44,767 nt of DNA. Source: Oligoflexia bacterium (GTDB taxonomy: Bacteria; Bdellovibrionota; UBA1018; CAIMNF01). This document shows positions 1 to 8,207 of this stretch, one piece after another; positions within the stretch are counted from its first letter, which is position 1; each line of letters starts with the position of its first letter. Both the position numbers and the translations under genes were made by a program. The stretch covers positions 1 through 44,767 of the forward strand of contig CAIMWN010000259.1 of the NCBI GenBank assembly GCA_903845155.1. Reading direction: 5' to 3'. Under the pieces are notes generated by a model. It was not told the DNA's origin and made no database searches. It saw nothing but the letters and a program-made list of their open reading frames with translations.

Positions 1-180
1 CACACCATCATTTACAAGAATGAACGGTACCAAATTACAACTAAATTACCTTACAGTATTGCAAGACGTGTGATTGAAATCAGAATTACGAGCGATGGAA
101 GAGTTGAAGGATGGTTAAACGAAAGAAATTTAGAGCTAGAATCATTAATAAAATGCTATAGCAACCGATACGCAGCTTAG
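1..180 (+). CDS. Partial C-terminal fragment, possibly an integrase-core transposase
   Basis: The first frame is open from base 1 to a TAG at 178-180 and encodes 59 residues; the start lies outside the window. The fragment is basic and beta-strand-like, with IIYKNERYQI followed later by DGRVEGWLNERNLELE. This resembles the small C-terminal barrel that follows the DDE core in some integrase-type transposases (a line such as 'nn.yqi ... v.i....dG.ve...n.r.l'). The resemblance is short, and no catalytic residues are inside the window, so the family is an inference. If it is right, an insertion element abuts the tandem paralogues that follow. Confidence 0.4.
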   Translation, partial: HTIIYKNERYQITTKLPYSIARRVIEIRITSDGRVEGWLNERNLELESLIKCYSNRYAA

Positions 181-345
181 GTCTACCGAGTGTATTTAAT
201 TAATTCAATCCATTACTTGGTGGGCAGGGACATAATCGTGTGCGAATTAAAGAGACAGAATCGCGCGCGAATCACATCCGAATCCGCTCCATCGAAGTTT
301 CATTTGTGGACTTTTTTAGTCGGATACTGTAAACCATCAAAGAAC

Positions 346-2028
346 ATGTGCGATTTGAAAGCGAAAACAATTCAATTAGGCGTCTTGATGTGCTGTCTTC
401 TCGCGGCAACTTCAGTGGTGGCTAGTCCCGATTGCCCGCATATCATTAATCCTGATCACAGTACCTTCACTAAAATCCTCAAGGCCTCTTTGCACTATGA
501 CGATGCAAGCCTATTACCTAGTGCGGCTTATGCCGAAGTGGCGATGAAGAAATTGGATTTGGTCACAGAAGCTGAACGAGAAATTTTCACAAAAGCCATG
601 AAACTGAAACCACTCCTTGATTCAGAAATACTCCACGAAGCCATCTCATCTGAAGCATCGATGCGGGGATTTAAAGGAAAAGCGAGCGTCGAACGCCTAT
701 TTAACATCTTTAACGCTCTTCCGACTGATCAAAAAGAATCCCTCATCGATGGGGTGATTCAAAATATTCTTTTTATATTCGGTGAAAAAATTGATTTTAG
801 CAATATCGACCAAATTTCAAATTTAGCAAGCTCCTATAAAATGACAAAAGCGGACGTTTTCAGCGTCATTAAAAGTTTTGAAAACATGCCGGCTACTCAT
901 TTCGAAGAAGCGAAGCTCGTCATTCTTGATTTTTTTAGAAACCCAAGTCCAGCGCTATTGCAAAGGGTGGTAACACTACAAAAGTTTCTGAATCCCAACT
1001 ACCCACTCCTTGGCAGACCTCAATTCAGATTAGAGGCGGGCCGCGACGATCGTCTCCAAGATTTCAGTAAATACTTGGGTGCATCCAATACCCGGATAAA
1101 AATCTATTTTCTAGATCAAAACTGGGACCAACTGAGCACCGATCAACTCATGATGGTGGAGAAAGATAAAGCTTGGCCACTTTTTCCACTCAATATCAGG
1201 GAATCAATCAATGGTAAACTTTATCTAAAGAATTCGCTGGCGATAAAAGCACCAGAAACGCCCCCCTCGATGAGCGCCAAATCAAAAGAGTGTAGAGTCG
1301 TAGCCAAGCTATTTCATCAGGCAAACAGTACAGCTGATGCTAAAAAATACTTGAGACAAGCTTTTGAACTACTGGATACCCCCGCTGATTTCGTGAATCT
1401 TTTTAGCAATTCATATTCTAATTTGGATGTTTATTGGGTCAGGAATAAACTCATGCCTGTCTACTTACAGCATTTTTATTACCTAAAACCAAAACTAGAC
1501 GAGGTATTGGCCGTCCTTAAAATCTTTACCTCTGGCAATCAATCAGATGAAACATTTATCGACCTTCAGAAAAAAATATGCGCTGATGCTGATCAACACC
1601 GTATCATGCGTACTCCAGTTGACTACATTCAAGTACTCATGAGCGTCTCGCCTCGGGTCTTGGATGATTGCAGCCTTAAGCTGATCGATGGATTTATGCA
1701 TCTCTCTCCCACTAGCTCAGAGGTGAGGCAGGTCATCAATCAAGTGCCCTTTCATATTTATTCCCCTGCAAGAGGCGCATTTTTAGAGAGAGGCGCACTG
1801 CGTGCGAAAACCGTGGAAGAGTATCTCCATATTTTTGACGAATTCCCATCACAGTCACTCCCTTTTGACACCTTCCGAGTAAAAGCACTAAAATCAAGCC
1901 TCTTTCGTTTCCTTGCGCTTAATCCGTCAAGTATAGATGTCGAAGAACTCCAGGTACGGGCCAATCTTGGAAACAGCATCAATCGGTACATTTTAGTGCA
2001 ATATTTAAAAAGCAAAGGTGCGGAGTAA
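346..2028 (+). CDS. Exported alpha-helical repeat protein, first of two tandem paralogues
   Basis: Predicted 560-residue exported protein of unknown function. The frame is open from a GTG at 190, but the ATG at 346 is preferred because a typical signal peptide follows directly (basic start, hydrophobic LGVLMCCLLAATS, cleavage near VVAS). The mature part begins with PDCPHIINPD, which is mirrored as QDCLYIINPE in the next gene. The rest is helix-rich. The C-terminal half has loosely repeated units of about 65-75 residues of the form 'hFhxLxPtxxEVxxLI', for example FMHLSPTSSEVRQVI and FLALNPSSIDVEEL. Two bases separate its stop from the next gene, so the pair is surely co-transcribed. No enzyme motif was seen. 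A structural, scaffold or binding role is possible but not shown. Confidence 0.8.
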   Translation: MCDLKAKTIQLGVLMCCLLAATSVVASPDCPHIINPDHSTFTKILKASLHYDDASLLPSAAYAEVAMKKLDLVTEAEREIFTKAMKLKPLLDSEILHEAISSEASMRGFKGKASVERLFNIFNALPTDQKESLIDGVIQNILFIFGEKIDFSNIDQISNLASSYKMTKADVFSVIKSFENMPATHFEEAKLVILDFFRNPSPALLQRVVTLQKFLNPNYPLLGRPQFRLEAGRDDRLQDFSKYLGASNTRIKIYFLDQNWDQLSTDQLMMVEKDKAWPLFPLNIRESINGKLYLKNSLAIKAPETPPSMSAKSKECRVVAKLFHQANSTADAKKYLRQAFELLDTPADFVNLFSNSYSNLDVYWVRNKLMPVYLQHFYYLKPKLDEVLAVLKIFTSGNQSDETFIDLQKKICADADQHRIMRTPVDYIQVLMSVSPRVLDDCSLKLIDGFMHLSPTSSEVRQVINQVPFHIYSPARGAFLERGALRAKTVEEYLHIFDEFPSQSLPFDTFRVKALKSSLFRFLALNPSSIDVEELQVRANLGNSINRYILVQYLKSKGAE

Positions 2029-2030
2029 AA

Positions 2031-3737
2031 ATGAGGTGTATGAAAAACCTATTTTTACTATTTCTTTTACTAGGCATCTCTACAGCAAGAGCCGATGACC
2101 AAGATTGTTTGTATATCATCAACCCCGAATTAGTATTACGCAAAGCCCTAGATATGAGCGAAGTGAACCCGGGTGTGGGTTTTTTACCCAATCCTTCCTA
2201 TCTAGAAACAGCCATGAGTAACTTAGGTGTGAACTCCGAAGCCGAGCAGAAAATTTTCATGGCCGCCATGGAACTAAAACCAAAGCTTGATTCAGAACTG
2301 CTCTACGAAGCCATCGCCACCGAGGCCATGATGAGGGGTTTTAAAGGACAAGCAGGCATAGAGAAACTGATCACACACTTCACTTTTCTCGCATCCAAAG
2401 AAAAACGCTCGATGATAGATGGGGTACTCCAAAATATTCTTTTTAATCTCGGTGAGGGTGTCGATTTCAACAACCTAGATCAGACTAAAAAGCTGGCAAA
2501 AAAATACAAAATATCAGAAACTTACTTTTTAAGTTTGATCCAAAACCTTGAAGCCATGACCTCCAGTCATTTTGAGGAAGCGAAACTGGTCATCCTTGAT
2601 TTTTTACTTGCTCCAAGCCCTTTGCTTATTAAAAACATTAGCAGTTCACAAAAACAGTTTTCCGGCCTATTCAAAAAGCCACTACCTCCCCACTTCAAAT
2701 TGGAGTCCGATCACAACCTTCAAACATTCATGACGTATATCGAGAAATCGAATACTCGGATGAAAATTTATTTTATCACTCAGAACCTCGATCAGATGAG
2801 CACTGATCAGTTACTGATAGTAAAACGCGACCAATCATGGAGCGCTTTACCCGATCATTTAAAAAAGCAGATTGAAGACAAAATTAATCTCGGTTCGCCG
2901 TCATCTCAGGAATTGGCATCCCGGAAATTATTAATACAGGAGAGTGCAATAAGAGGTTTCAAAACGCTGAAGGCTCTAACAGATGCACTCCATAGTGCAC
3001 AAGATGAAAGCAAGGCGCAATCATTACTTGAATATGGCGTTGAGATGATCCGAACACAAGAAGACTTCATTGAAGTGTTTCGTACCGCCCGGAATGGAAA
3101 CACAACGTTGACTTCCGCTCGAGTCAAGGCACGTAATCTACCCCTTTATTTAGATCATTTTTTCCAGTTCAAGCCGAGAATCAGTGCGGTAAATACACTC
3201 CTTAAAAACGCGACCACCTACGATGCTCACTCACACATAGATCATGGTGCGACTGAAAAAATTTACCTTCGTGCGGCCGCTCAAACTGAATACCCTGCTG
3301 AGTATAACGAGTTGTTTACTTCATTATATAATACCCATGAAGATGGGGTATATAGACAGATCCTCGGGAAGAGCTGCGTGGCGACGCTTGATCATTATTT
3401 CTCCTTGAACCCCACTGGCTCAGATGTGAGAGCCCTCATCAACAATGGATGGTTTAATGATCACAGTCGTGCCGATGAAGAAATCTTAACAAAAGCGGCA
3501 TTGGGTGCAAAATCAATAGGTGACTACCTTCTCATACTCGATGAGTTTTCGAGAAGGACCGAATCCTTTCAGGTGGCCAGAAGATTAGCATTGAAGTTAA
3601 GCTTGAAGCATTTTTTTGAGTTGGGACCCACATTGATCGAAGTAGATGAATTGATCGCACGGACCAATTTTTCTAAAGAACTCAATAGTTTTATTCTGAA
3701 AAAATATGAATCGCTGAAAACTCAGGGATCAAAATGA
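2031..3737 (+). CDS. Exported alpha-helical repeat protein, second tandem paralogue
   Basis: 568 residues, paralogous along its length to the preceding product. Shared blocks include the N-terminal INPE segment, a stretch around YEAIATEAMMRGFKG, HFEEAKLVILDF and NLDQMSTDQLLIVKRD. The signal peptide is MRCMKNLFLLFLLLGISTARA. A GGAG at 2022-2025 overlaps the upstream stop codon and lies 5 bases before the ATG at 2031, which supports this start and translational coupling. An ATG at 2040 is the alternative. The C-terminal half again carries helical units such as YFSLNPTGSDVRALI and FFELGPTLIEVDELI. The N-terminal halves of the two copies are better conserved than the middles, which suggests an old duplication under different constraints. 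Function unknown. Confidence 0.82.
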   Translation: MRCMKNLFLLFLLLGISTARADDQDCLYIINPELVLRKALDMSEVNPGVGFLPNPSYLETAMSNLGVNSEAEQKIFMAAMELKPKLDSELLYEAIATEAMMRGFKGQAGIEKLITHFTFLASKEKRSMIDGVLQNILFNLGEGVDFNNLDQTKKLAKKYKISETYFLSLIQNLEAMTSSHFEEAKLVILDFLLAPSPLLIKNISSSQKQFSGLFKKPLPPHFKLESDHNLQTFMTYIEKSNTRMKIYFITQNLDQMSTDQLLIVKRDQSWSALPDHLKKQIEDKINLGSPSSQELASRKLLIQESAIRGFKTLKALTDALHSAQDESKAQSLLEYGVEMIRTQEDFIEVFRTARNGNTTLTSARVKARNLPLYLDHFFQFKPRISAVNTLLKNATTYDAHSHIDHGATEKIYLRAAAQTEYPAEYNELFTSLYNTHEDGVYRQILGKSCVATLDHYFSLNPTGSDVRALINNGWFNDHSRADEEILTKAALGAKSIGDYLLILDEFSRRTESFQVARRLALKLSLKHFFELGPTLIEVDELIARTNFSKELNSFILKKYESLKTQGSK

Positions 3738-3759
3738 TCTTGCTCACTACAGTCGCTGA

Positions 3760-4257
3760 TTAATATTCTCTCACTGTTTTAAAATCTTTGGCGCCCGTAA
3801 ACTGATTTCTCATTTCACCTAGTTCAGCACCAAAATCTTTCAAATCAAGCGTCTGATGTTCAGTCGTAGTTTGCACTTTAATATAGCGATATCTCACTGA
3901 TCCATGCGGACCAGCTGGATAGGTTCTAAGTTCGGTATGCGTTTCGATATTGGTTTGAGTATTTACAATTGAAGCGATGACGTAACGGGCCTGATCGGTA
4001 AAACACTCGTCCCCTCTGCTATCAATCGTGAACTTCCCTGCGCCTTCATTCGAAGCGTCATAACGGGGCAAGAAGAGCGAGAATTGATCTAAAGATTTGC
4101 CGGTTTGATCGACTACTGTTACTTGAGCGCAATCCCGATTCGGCCTTTGCGCATCAATATGGAGAGTAGATTCCACACCAGAATAATAACCTTGAATACT
4201 ATCGTGATATTGGCAGCCTGTAATCACCATTAAGACCAGTGGAATTAGTTTCTTCAT
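3760..4257 (-). CDS. Putative lipoprotein
   Basis: 165 residues. The ATG at 4257 is chosen because it gives a compact lipoprotein signal, MKKLIPLVLMVITGC, with Cys15 as the likely lipidation site. An upstream in-frame start at 4305 would put an unusual hydrophilic extension before it. The mature protein is beta-rich with no recognised motif (GYYSGVESTLHID, later RYVIASIVNTQT). The residue after Cys is Gln, which in the E. coli rule points to the outer membrane. It lies 40 bases downstream of the rRNA methyltransferase gene on the same strand and is probably the last gene of that operon. It converges with the tandem paralogue pair. Confidence 0.7.
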   Translation of the reverse strand: MKKLIPLVLMVITGCQYHDSIQGYYSGVESTLHIDAQRPNRDCAQVTVVDQTGKSLDQFSLFLPRYDASNEGAGKFTIDSRGDECFTDQARYVIASIVNTQTNIETHTELRTYPAGPHGSVRYRYIKVQTTTEHQTLDLKDFGAELGEMRNQFTGAKDFKTVREY

Positions 4258-4297
4258 GCTTAAATGATAGCGCGGGCATTTCTCACTGTAAAGACTT

Positions 4298-5635
4298 CTA
4301 CTCAACCTGTCCGATCCAGCATTTCAAATAATGGCCTTCTTTAAACTCAAACCGCGCATAATGATCGAGCCCCGGCGACCCTTGAGCAAGCCAGCGCACG
4401 CCTTTGCCCGACTTCCGAGTGGCCTTGGTGAGCACATCCTCGAACTCTTCATCCGAAAGAAGCTGCGAACAAGAACAACACACCACGAGGCCATTTTTAG
4501 CAGTTTTCTGTATCGCCGTGGTCATCAAATTTACATAAGCGTGTTTTCCTTGAGGCATGCTTTTCCTGTTTTTCATAAAAGCAGGAGGATCAGCAATCAC
4601 GATATCGTAATGGTTGGCATCGAGAGCATTCATGGGCTCTAAAACGTCGGCCTTCAATTTGTTGAATTCCGTCTTCACTTTTACCGCTTGAACTTTCAGC
4701 AGGTGTTGAAAGTTTGTCTCTGCGAGCGCAAGTGCTGGGTCCGAAGCATCAACACAAGTAACCTCGAGTTTTCGGCCTGCACACTTCTCGTTCTTCAGAA
4801 AAGCATGCGCGAGATGAACCGTCCACTGACCAATGTAGGAACAAAGGTCGAGGATTTTATAGTCTTGGGCCGGGGAGTGCGCCACTTTCTTTTGAAATAA
4901 ACGAATGGTGGTTTCAATATTTTGAAGTTGATCAAAGAAAAAACCGGTCTTTTGTCCACCAATCAAATCGGCTTTCAGTTCCACTCCACCCGGAACTTGC
5001 AACCAGAATTGCTTGAACAGATCGAGGGGTAATTCGCTTTTTTGAGTTCCCGAAAGCTCACGCGCAGCTGGCGGCAACTTCTCGAGCCCCTCACGTTCGC
5101 GCGACGATGCATCACGCCTCAAAATCACGCGAGCAGCAAGGCCTTGGTCGAACTCGCGTGTCAGTACTTCAAGTGCTTGAAGTATGATCTCAAGATTGAC
5201 GTCCATTCCAAAAGAATGGGGTTGGACGACATAAACCACGCAAGATTCCGCTTGGGCATCTTTTCCAAAGAACCGATCAATCACCAAGCCCGGTAAGCCA
5301 TCAATTTCACCGTAAACCAGTCTGAAGCTTTCTCTCCGATCAAACCACTGAAGCCTAAATTGCATCGCAGTGTTGATTTTCTTTGAGAAAAAAGCGGGGG
5401 TTAAAATCTCATCATCAGTTTTAATTCTGCTCAAGGTGCGGAACGCAATCAGTGAATGCGAATTTCCAAAACCATAAGCAAGGAATTCACCGCCTGCATC
5501 GTGAAGTTCTATCACTTCCCCAGGACTCACTCCTTTAGGCGACTCCTGAAGCTCATTCGAGTAAACCCACGGATGCCCTTGCTTAAATCGGCGTTCTTCT
5601 TTGCTTTTCAAACGCCAAGTTTTATATTTTCTCAT
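4298..5635 (-). CDS. rlmI: RlmI-like 23S rRNA (cytosine) methyltransferase
   Basis: 445-residue class I SAM-dependent methyltransferase of the RlmI/RlmCD-like group, expected to make m5C in 23S rRNA (C1962 in E. coli). A PUA-type RNA-binding domain occupies about residues 1-75 (KEERRFKQGHPWVYSNEL). It is followed by the EEHEA-like region and a Rossmann methyltransferase with GGQKTGFFFDQ (226-236), the SAM motif ILDLCSYIGQW (261-271), IADPPAF (347-353) and CCSCS (386-390), where the catalytic cysteines of this family sit. The length is somewhat above the usual 390-400, through extra segments around 170-200. The ATG at 5635 has a GAGAAAG-like ribosome site upstream. It is probably transcribed with the membrane protein and aminopeptidase genes upstream. 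Confidence 0.88.
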   Translation of the reverse strand: MRKYKTWRLKSKEERRFKQGHPWVYSNELQESPKGVSPGEVIELHDAGGEFLAYGFGNSHSLIAFRTLSRIKTDDEILTPAFFSKKINTAMQFRLQWFDRRESFRLVYGEIDGLPGLVIDRFFGKDAQAESCVVYVVQPHSFGMDVNLEIILQALEVLTREFDQGLAARVILRRDASSREREGLEKLPPAARELSGTQKSELPLDLFKQFWLQVPGGVELKADLIGGQKTGFFFDQLQNIETTIRLFQKKVAHSPAQDYKILDLCSYIGQWTVHLAHAFLKNEKCAGRKLEVTCVDASDPALALAETNFQHLLKVQAVKVKTEFNKLKADVLEPMNALDANHYDIVIADPPAFMKNRKSMPQGKHAYVNLMTTAIQKTAKNGLVVCCSCSQLLSDEEFEDVLTKATRKSGKGVRWLAQGSPGLDHYARFEFKEGHYLKCWIGQVE

Positions 5636-5682
5636 TGCTACACTTTCTCGTATGGAAGGGGGGGGTTAACTGCGGAATAAAC

Positions 5683-5955
5683 TTAAGATGATCTTCTTTG
5701 AAGAGGCCCTGAAACAATTTTAAAAATAGAACGGCCAAAAAACAGAGCCACAATCATGAGTACAAAAAAACCAACCAACAAAATGGGAATAGCGAGTGGC
5801 AATAACAAAAGCGCCAGTGGGCCACCTTTAATGACTCGAAAATTTCCCATCATGCGTGGATTTCCGCTGTCGCGATCCAGAGTATGATCAGATTCTTTAA
5901 TGACTTGGCCTTTTGCATCGAGCACTTCAACTTGATCTACGGTGATCTTCTTCAT
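5683..5955 (-). CDS. Small membrane protein of unknown function
   Basis: 90 residues. The N-terminal 45 are soluble and charged (MKKITVDQVEVLDAKGQVI). They are followed by a long hydrophobic stretch at about 46-75 (PLALLLLPLAIPILLVGFF and onwards) that can form one or two membrane segments, and a short basic tail. The start codon overlaps the aminopeptidase stop by 4 bases (5952-5955), a classic coupled junction, so this is a genuine gene of the operon. No family was recognised. Confidence 0.72.
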   Translation of the reverse strand: MKKITVDQVEVLDAKGQVIKESDHTLDRDSGNPRMMGNFRVIKGGPLALLLLPLAIPILLVGFFVLMIVALFFGRSIFKIVSGPLQRRSS

Positions 5956-7838
5956 GCTTGAGCCTCCAGAGGGCAGGACACGAGCTCAGTCCCTAGTTCA
6001 CGACATTTTGCTTCGTATGCTTTCAAATAGACTTTCTCTTCGTTTGTTAATTTATCGAGATCGATCAGATCCCAATCGTAACCAACAAATGCCACGTTTT
6101 CATAACGATAGTGCGAGCTTCCTTCAGGAATGAGCAACGCCACGTTTTCAACACGCACCCCACCCTTGCCTTGCAAATAGATTCCAGGCTCTACGCTCAC
6201 ACATGCATAAGGAGATTGCGGGTAAATTGAGAGTGTGGATAAGCGAATCCCCTCCTCATGAACATGAATTCCGATTCCATGCCCAGTTCCATGCATGTAA
6301 TCGTAACCGGCTGCTTTCACTTTTCCACGAATGAGCGCATCGACTTCTTTTCCGGTCAATTTCGCATCTACGGGATGAATAAATACTTCAATCGCACTTT
6401 TTAAGGTCGCGGTGTAAATATCTTTTTGCCATGCTTCGGGCTTTACCCCTGAATTGCCACCGCCCACAAAAAACCCGCGCGTGCAATCCGTGCAAAATCC
6501 TTCTGAATAATAAGCACCACTATCGAGTAGCGCGATCATGCCCTTTTCAAAATAGGAAGTGGCTTGAGGATTACTGTAATGAACGATGGCGCTGTGAGGA
6601 CCCGCACCCGAAATGGTTTTGAAAGAAAGTGCTACTGCTCCCTCATCCGCGTAACACTGATACAAATAATTTGCTAAATCGATTTCAGAAAAACTTTGCT
6701 TTTGACTTTCTGATTTTCCATAGCGAAGTGTTTTCGCAATCGCGCGAGAACTGCGTAAAAACGAAGTGCGAATGGAATTCATTTCGGCGGGGGTCTTTTG
6801 AGCACGAGTTCTTAATAACCATTGATATTGATCGTCAACAGTCGCATTGGGAAATACTTCCATGACGATTGAAGGGAGTAAGCCATTCATGCGACTTCCA
6901 TCAAAAAAGATCTGATCCACCGAGTATTCTTTGAGTGCGGCCTTGAGTGCTGGAATATCGTCGCGAATCACGGTCAATTTAAATTCACCCATATTGCCTT
7001 CATCTATTTGCATGGGTGCATTTTTAGAAGAAGCGGGTAAAAACACGATGAGTTCCTGATCAACAAAAAATGTGTAGGCTAAAAAAGATGCGGTATGAGG
7101 CAAATGGAAGCCTCTTGCGTTCAGTAAAAATGCGGCATCATCGGTGGCACAAGTGAGGTACAAAGTACCCGCGTTCGCTGGGTACCGGCGAGCATGCATA
7201 TCTAGGGTGAGCGTGCGCAGCAGTCCCTTGGTGGAACGTCCGGTCGCAGACTCTGGTACTGAAAATATAGGCCGGTCGATCTTCCAACCCGGCAATGAAA
7301 GCACAGTCAGGATCTTTTCACCTTCGATACTCACAAGCGTGTTTTTCTTTTCGGAAGCACGCGTTCGATATTTGATTAGGGTCGCGATCGAGGTTCGTTC
7401 AAAATCCAGGCCCACTTTAATTCCATTGAAGCCCGAAAGGCGATCAATCACACTTCCCTCGATATTGGGCTCGACATCCAACTTCACCACTTCCACCAAA
7501 TTGAGATCTGTTTCTTGATCTGCCTGTAAGTGATAACGACCATCTACAAATAGGGAAACCGGTTTCAAGTTTGGATTGAACTTTCTGAATTTCTTAGTCC
7601 AATAAATACAGTCGCCCACTGATCCGGTAAAACGAGTAGCGCCGTAGCGCGGGTTATTATCGACAGGCACATATTCAGACATGAAGGGATCTTTGGAGGT
7701 CAGGACAATGGCGTCGAGATCTGGATACGCTTGGTCGAGCCTTTCTAAAGATTTTTCGAGATCTGAAGATGGTTGAGCTGGTGCTTGTGAGGGCTCGGTT
7801 TTAGCTGATTTTGGTTCAAAGTCATATTTCATGAGCAT
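5952..7838 (-). CDS. Xaa-Pro aminopeptidase (M24B family)
   Basis: 628-residue cytosolic dinuclear metallopeptidase that removes an N-terminal residue preceding proline. It has the long, three-domain aminopeptidase P1 layout: two creatinase-like N-terminal domains (about 30-185 and 190-345), then the pita-bread catalytic domain (about 350-570) and a short C-terminal extension. The five metal ligands of the family can be placed: Asp439 (LLDSGAYY), Asp451 (CTDCTRG), His520 (HGTGHGIG), Glu550 (SVEPGIY) and Glu564 (VRVENVA). The start could be 7838 or the ATG at 7832. It is the first gene of a right-to-left operon and is divergent from the NFACT gene, with about 40 bases between starts. Confidence 0.92.
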   Translation of the reverse strand: MLMKYDFEPKSAKTEPSQAPAQPSSDLEKSLERLDQAYPDLDAIVLTSKDPFMSEYVPVDNNPRYGATRFTGSVGDCIYWTKKFRKFNPNLKPVSLFVDGRYHLQADQETDLNLVEVVKLDVEPNIEGSVIDRLSGFNGIKVGLDFERTSIATLIKYRTRASEKKNTLVSIEGEKILTVLSLPGWKIDRPIFSVPESATGRSTKGLLRTLTLDMHARRYPANAGTLYLTCATDDAAFLLNARGFHLPHTASFLAYTFFVDQELIVFLPASSKNAPMQIDEGNMGEFKLTVIRDDIPALKAALKEYSVDQIFFDGSRMNGLLPSIVMEVFPNATVDDQYQWLLRTRAQKTPAEMNSIRTSFLRSSRAIAKTLRYGKSESQKQSFSEIDLANYLYQCYADEGAVALSFKTISGAGPHSAIVHYSNPQATSYFEKGMIALLDSGAYYSEGFCTDCTRGFFVGGGNSGVKPEAWQKDIYTATLKSAIEVFIHPVDAKLTGKEVDALIRGKVKAAGYDYMHGTGHGIGIHVHEEGIRLSTLSIYPQSPYACVSVEPGIYLQGKGGVRVENVALLIPEGSSHYRYENVAFVGYDWDLIDLDKLTNEEKVYLKAYEAKCRELGTELVSCPLEAQA

Positions 7839-7880
7839 GGCGTTTTATACCTTTTTTTCGTGACTTTGCCAACCGAGACG

Positions 7881-8204
7881 ATGATTCTATTTTCAATGCT
7901 ACCCTACCCCATCCTCAGTTTTAAAGAACTTGAGCACTATATTGAGCTCATCGCGCCCTTACTCAAGGAAGCTCGGGTAGACCGCGTCTTTGTGCCTGAA
8001 ACCGCAGCGCATCCCGACCACTACTTTAAGAAGGAATGGATCCTCGATCTCTCCTCACCCACGCAGGCATTTCAACTTTACTTCAGTGTTCGTCATGAGC
8101 AATGCGGACTGGTGTTGCTACCGACTCGGTTGAAAAAACCCCATTCCAAAGCAACTCGGTCTGGCTTCGATTTGAGTCTCAACAAAAACATTTCGGGGCA
8201 ATAA
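7881..8204 (+). pseudogene. NFACT-domain protein, N-terminal piece ending at an in-frame TAA
   Basis: 107 residues if started at the ATG at 7881; a GTG at 7860 and an ATG at 7896 are alternatives. It matches the beginning of NFACT-N (fibronectin-binding A N-terminal / RqcH-like) proteins: LSFKELEHYIELIAPLL, DRVFVPET, then a segment ending KATRSGFDLSLNKNISG, which corresponds to the family's 'sPFdlaL.khL.Ga'. Translation then meets TAA at 8202-8204. The same frame continues without any shift into the next segment (ILGIQTIKNERALQIKF), exactly as the family would. I therefore read 7881-9341 as one ancestral gene carrying a single nonsense codon, not two independent genes. A sequencing error is an alternative explanation. 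Confidence 0.7.
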
Positions 8205-8207
8205 ATC

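Noticed and set aside
7144-7518. A 124-codon plus-strand frame inside the aminopeptidase gene
   Set aside because: It lies antisense to a well-conserved enzyme and has no domain or ribosome site.
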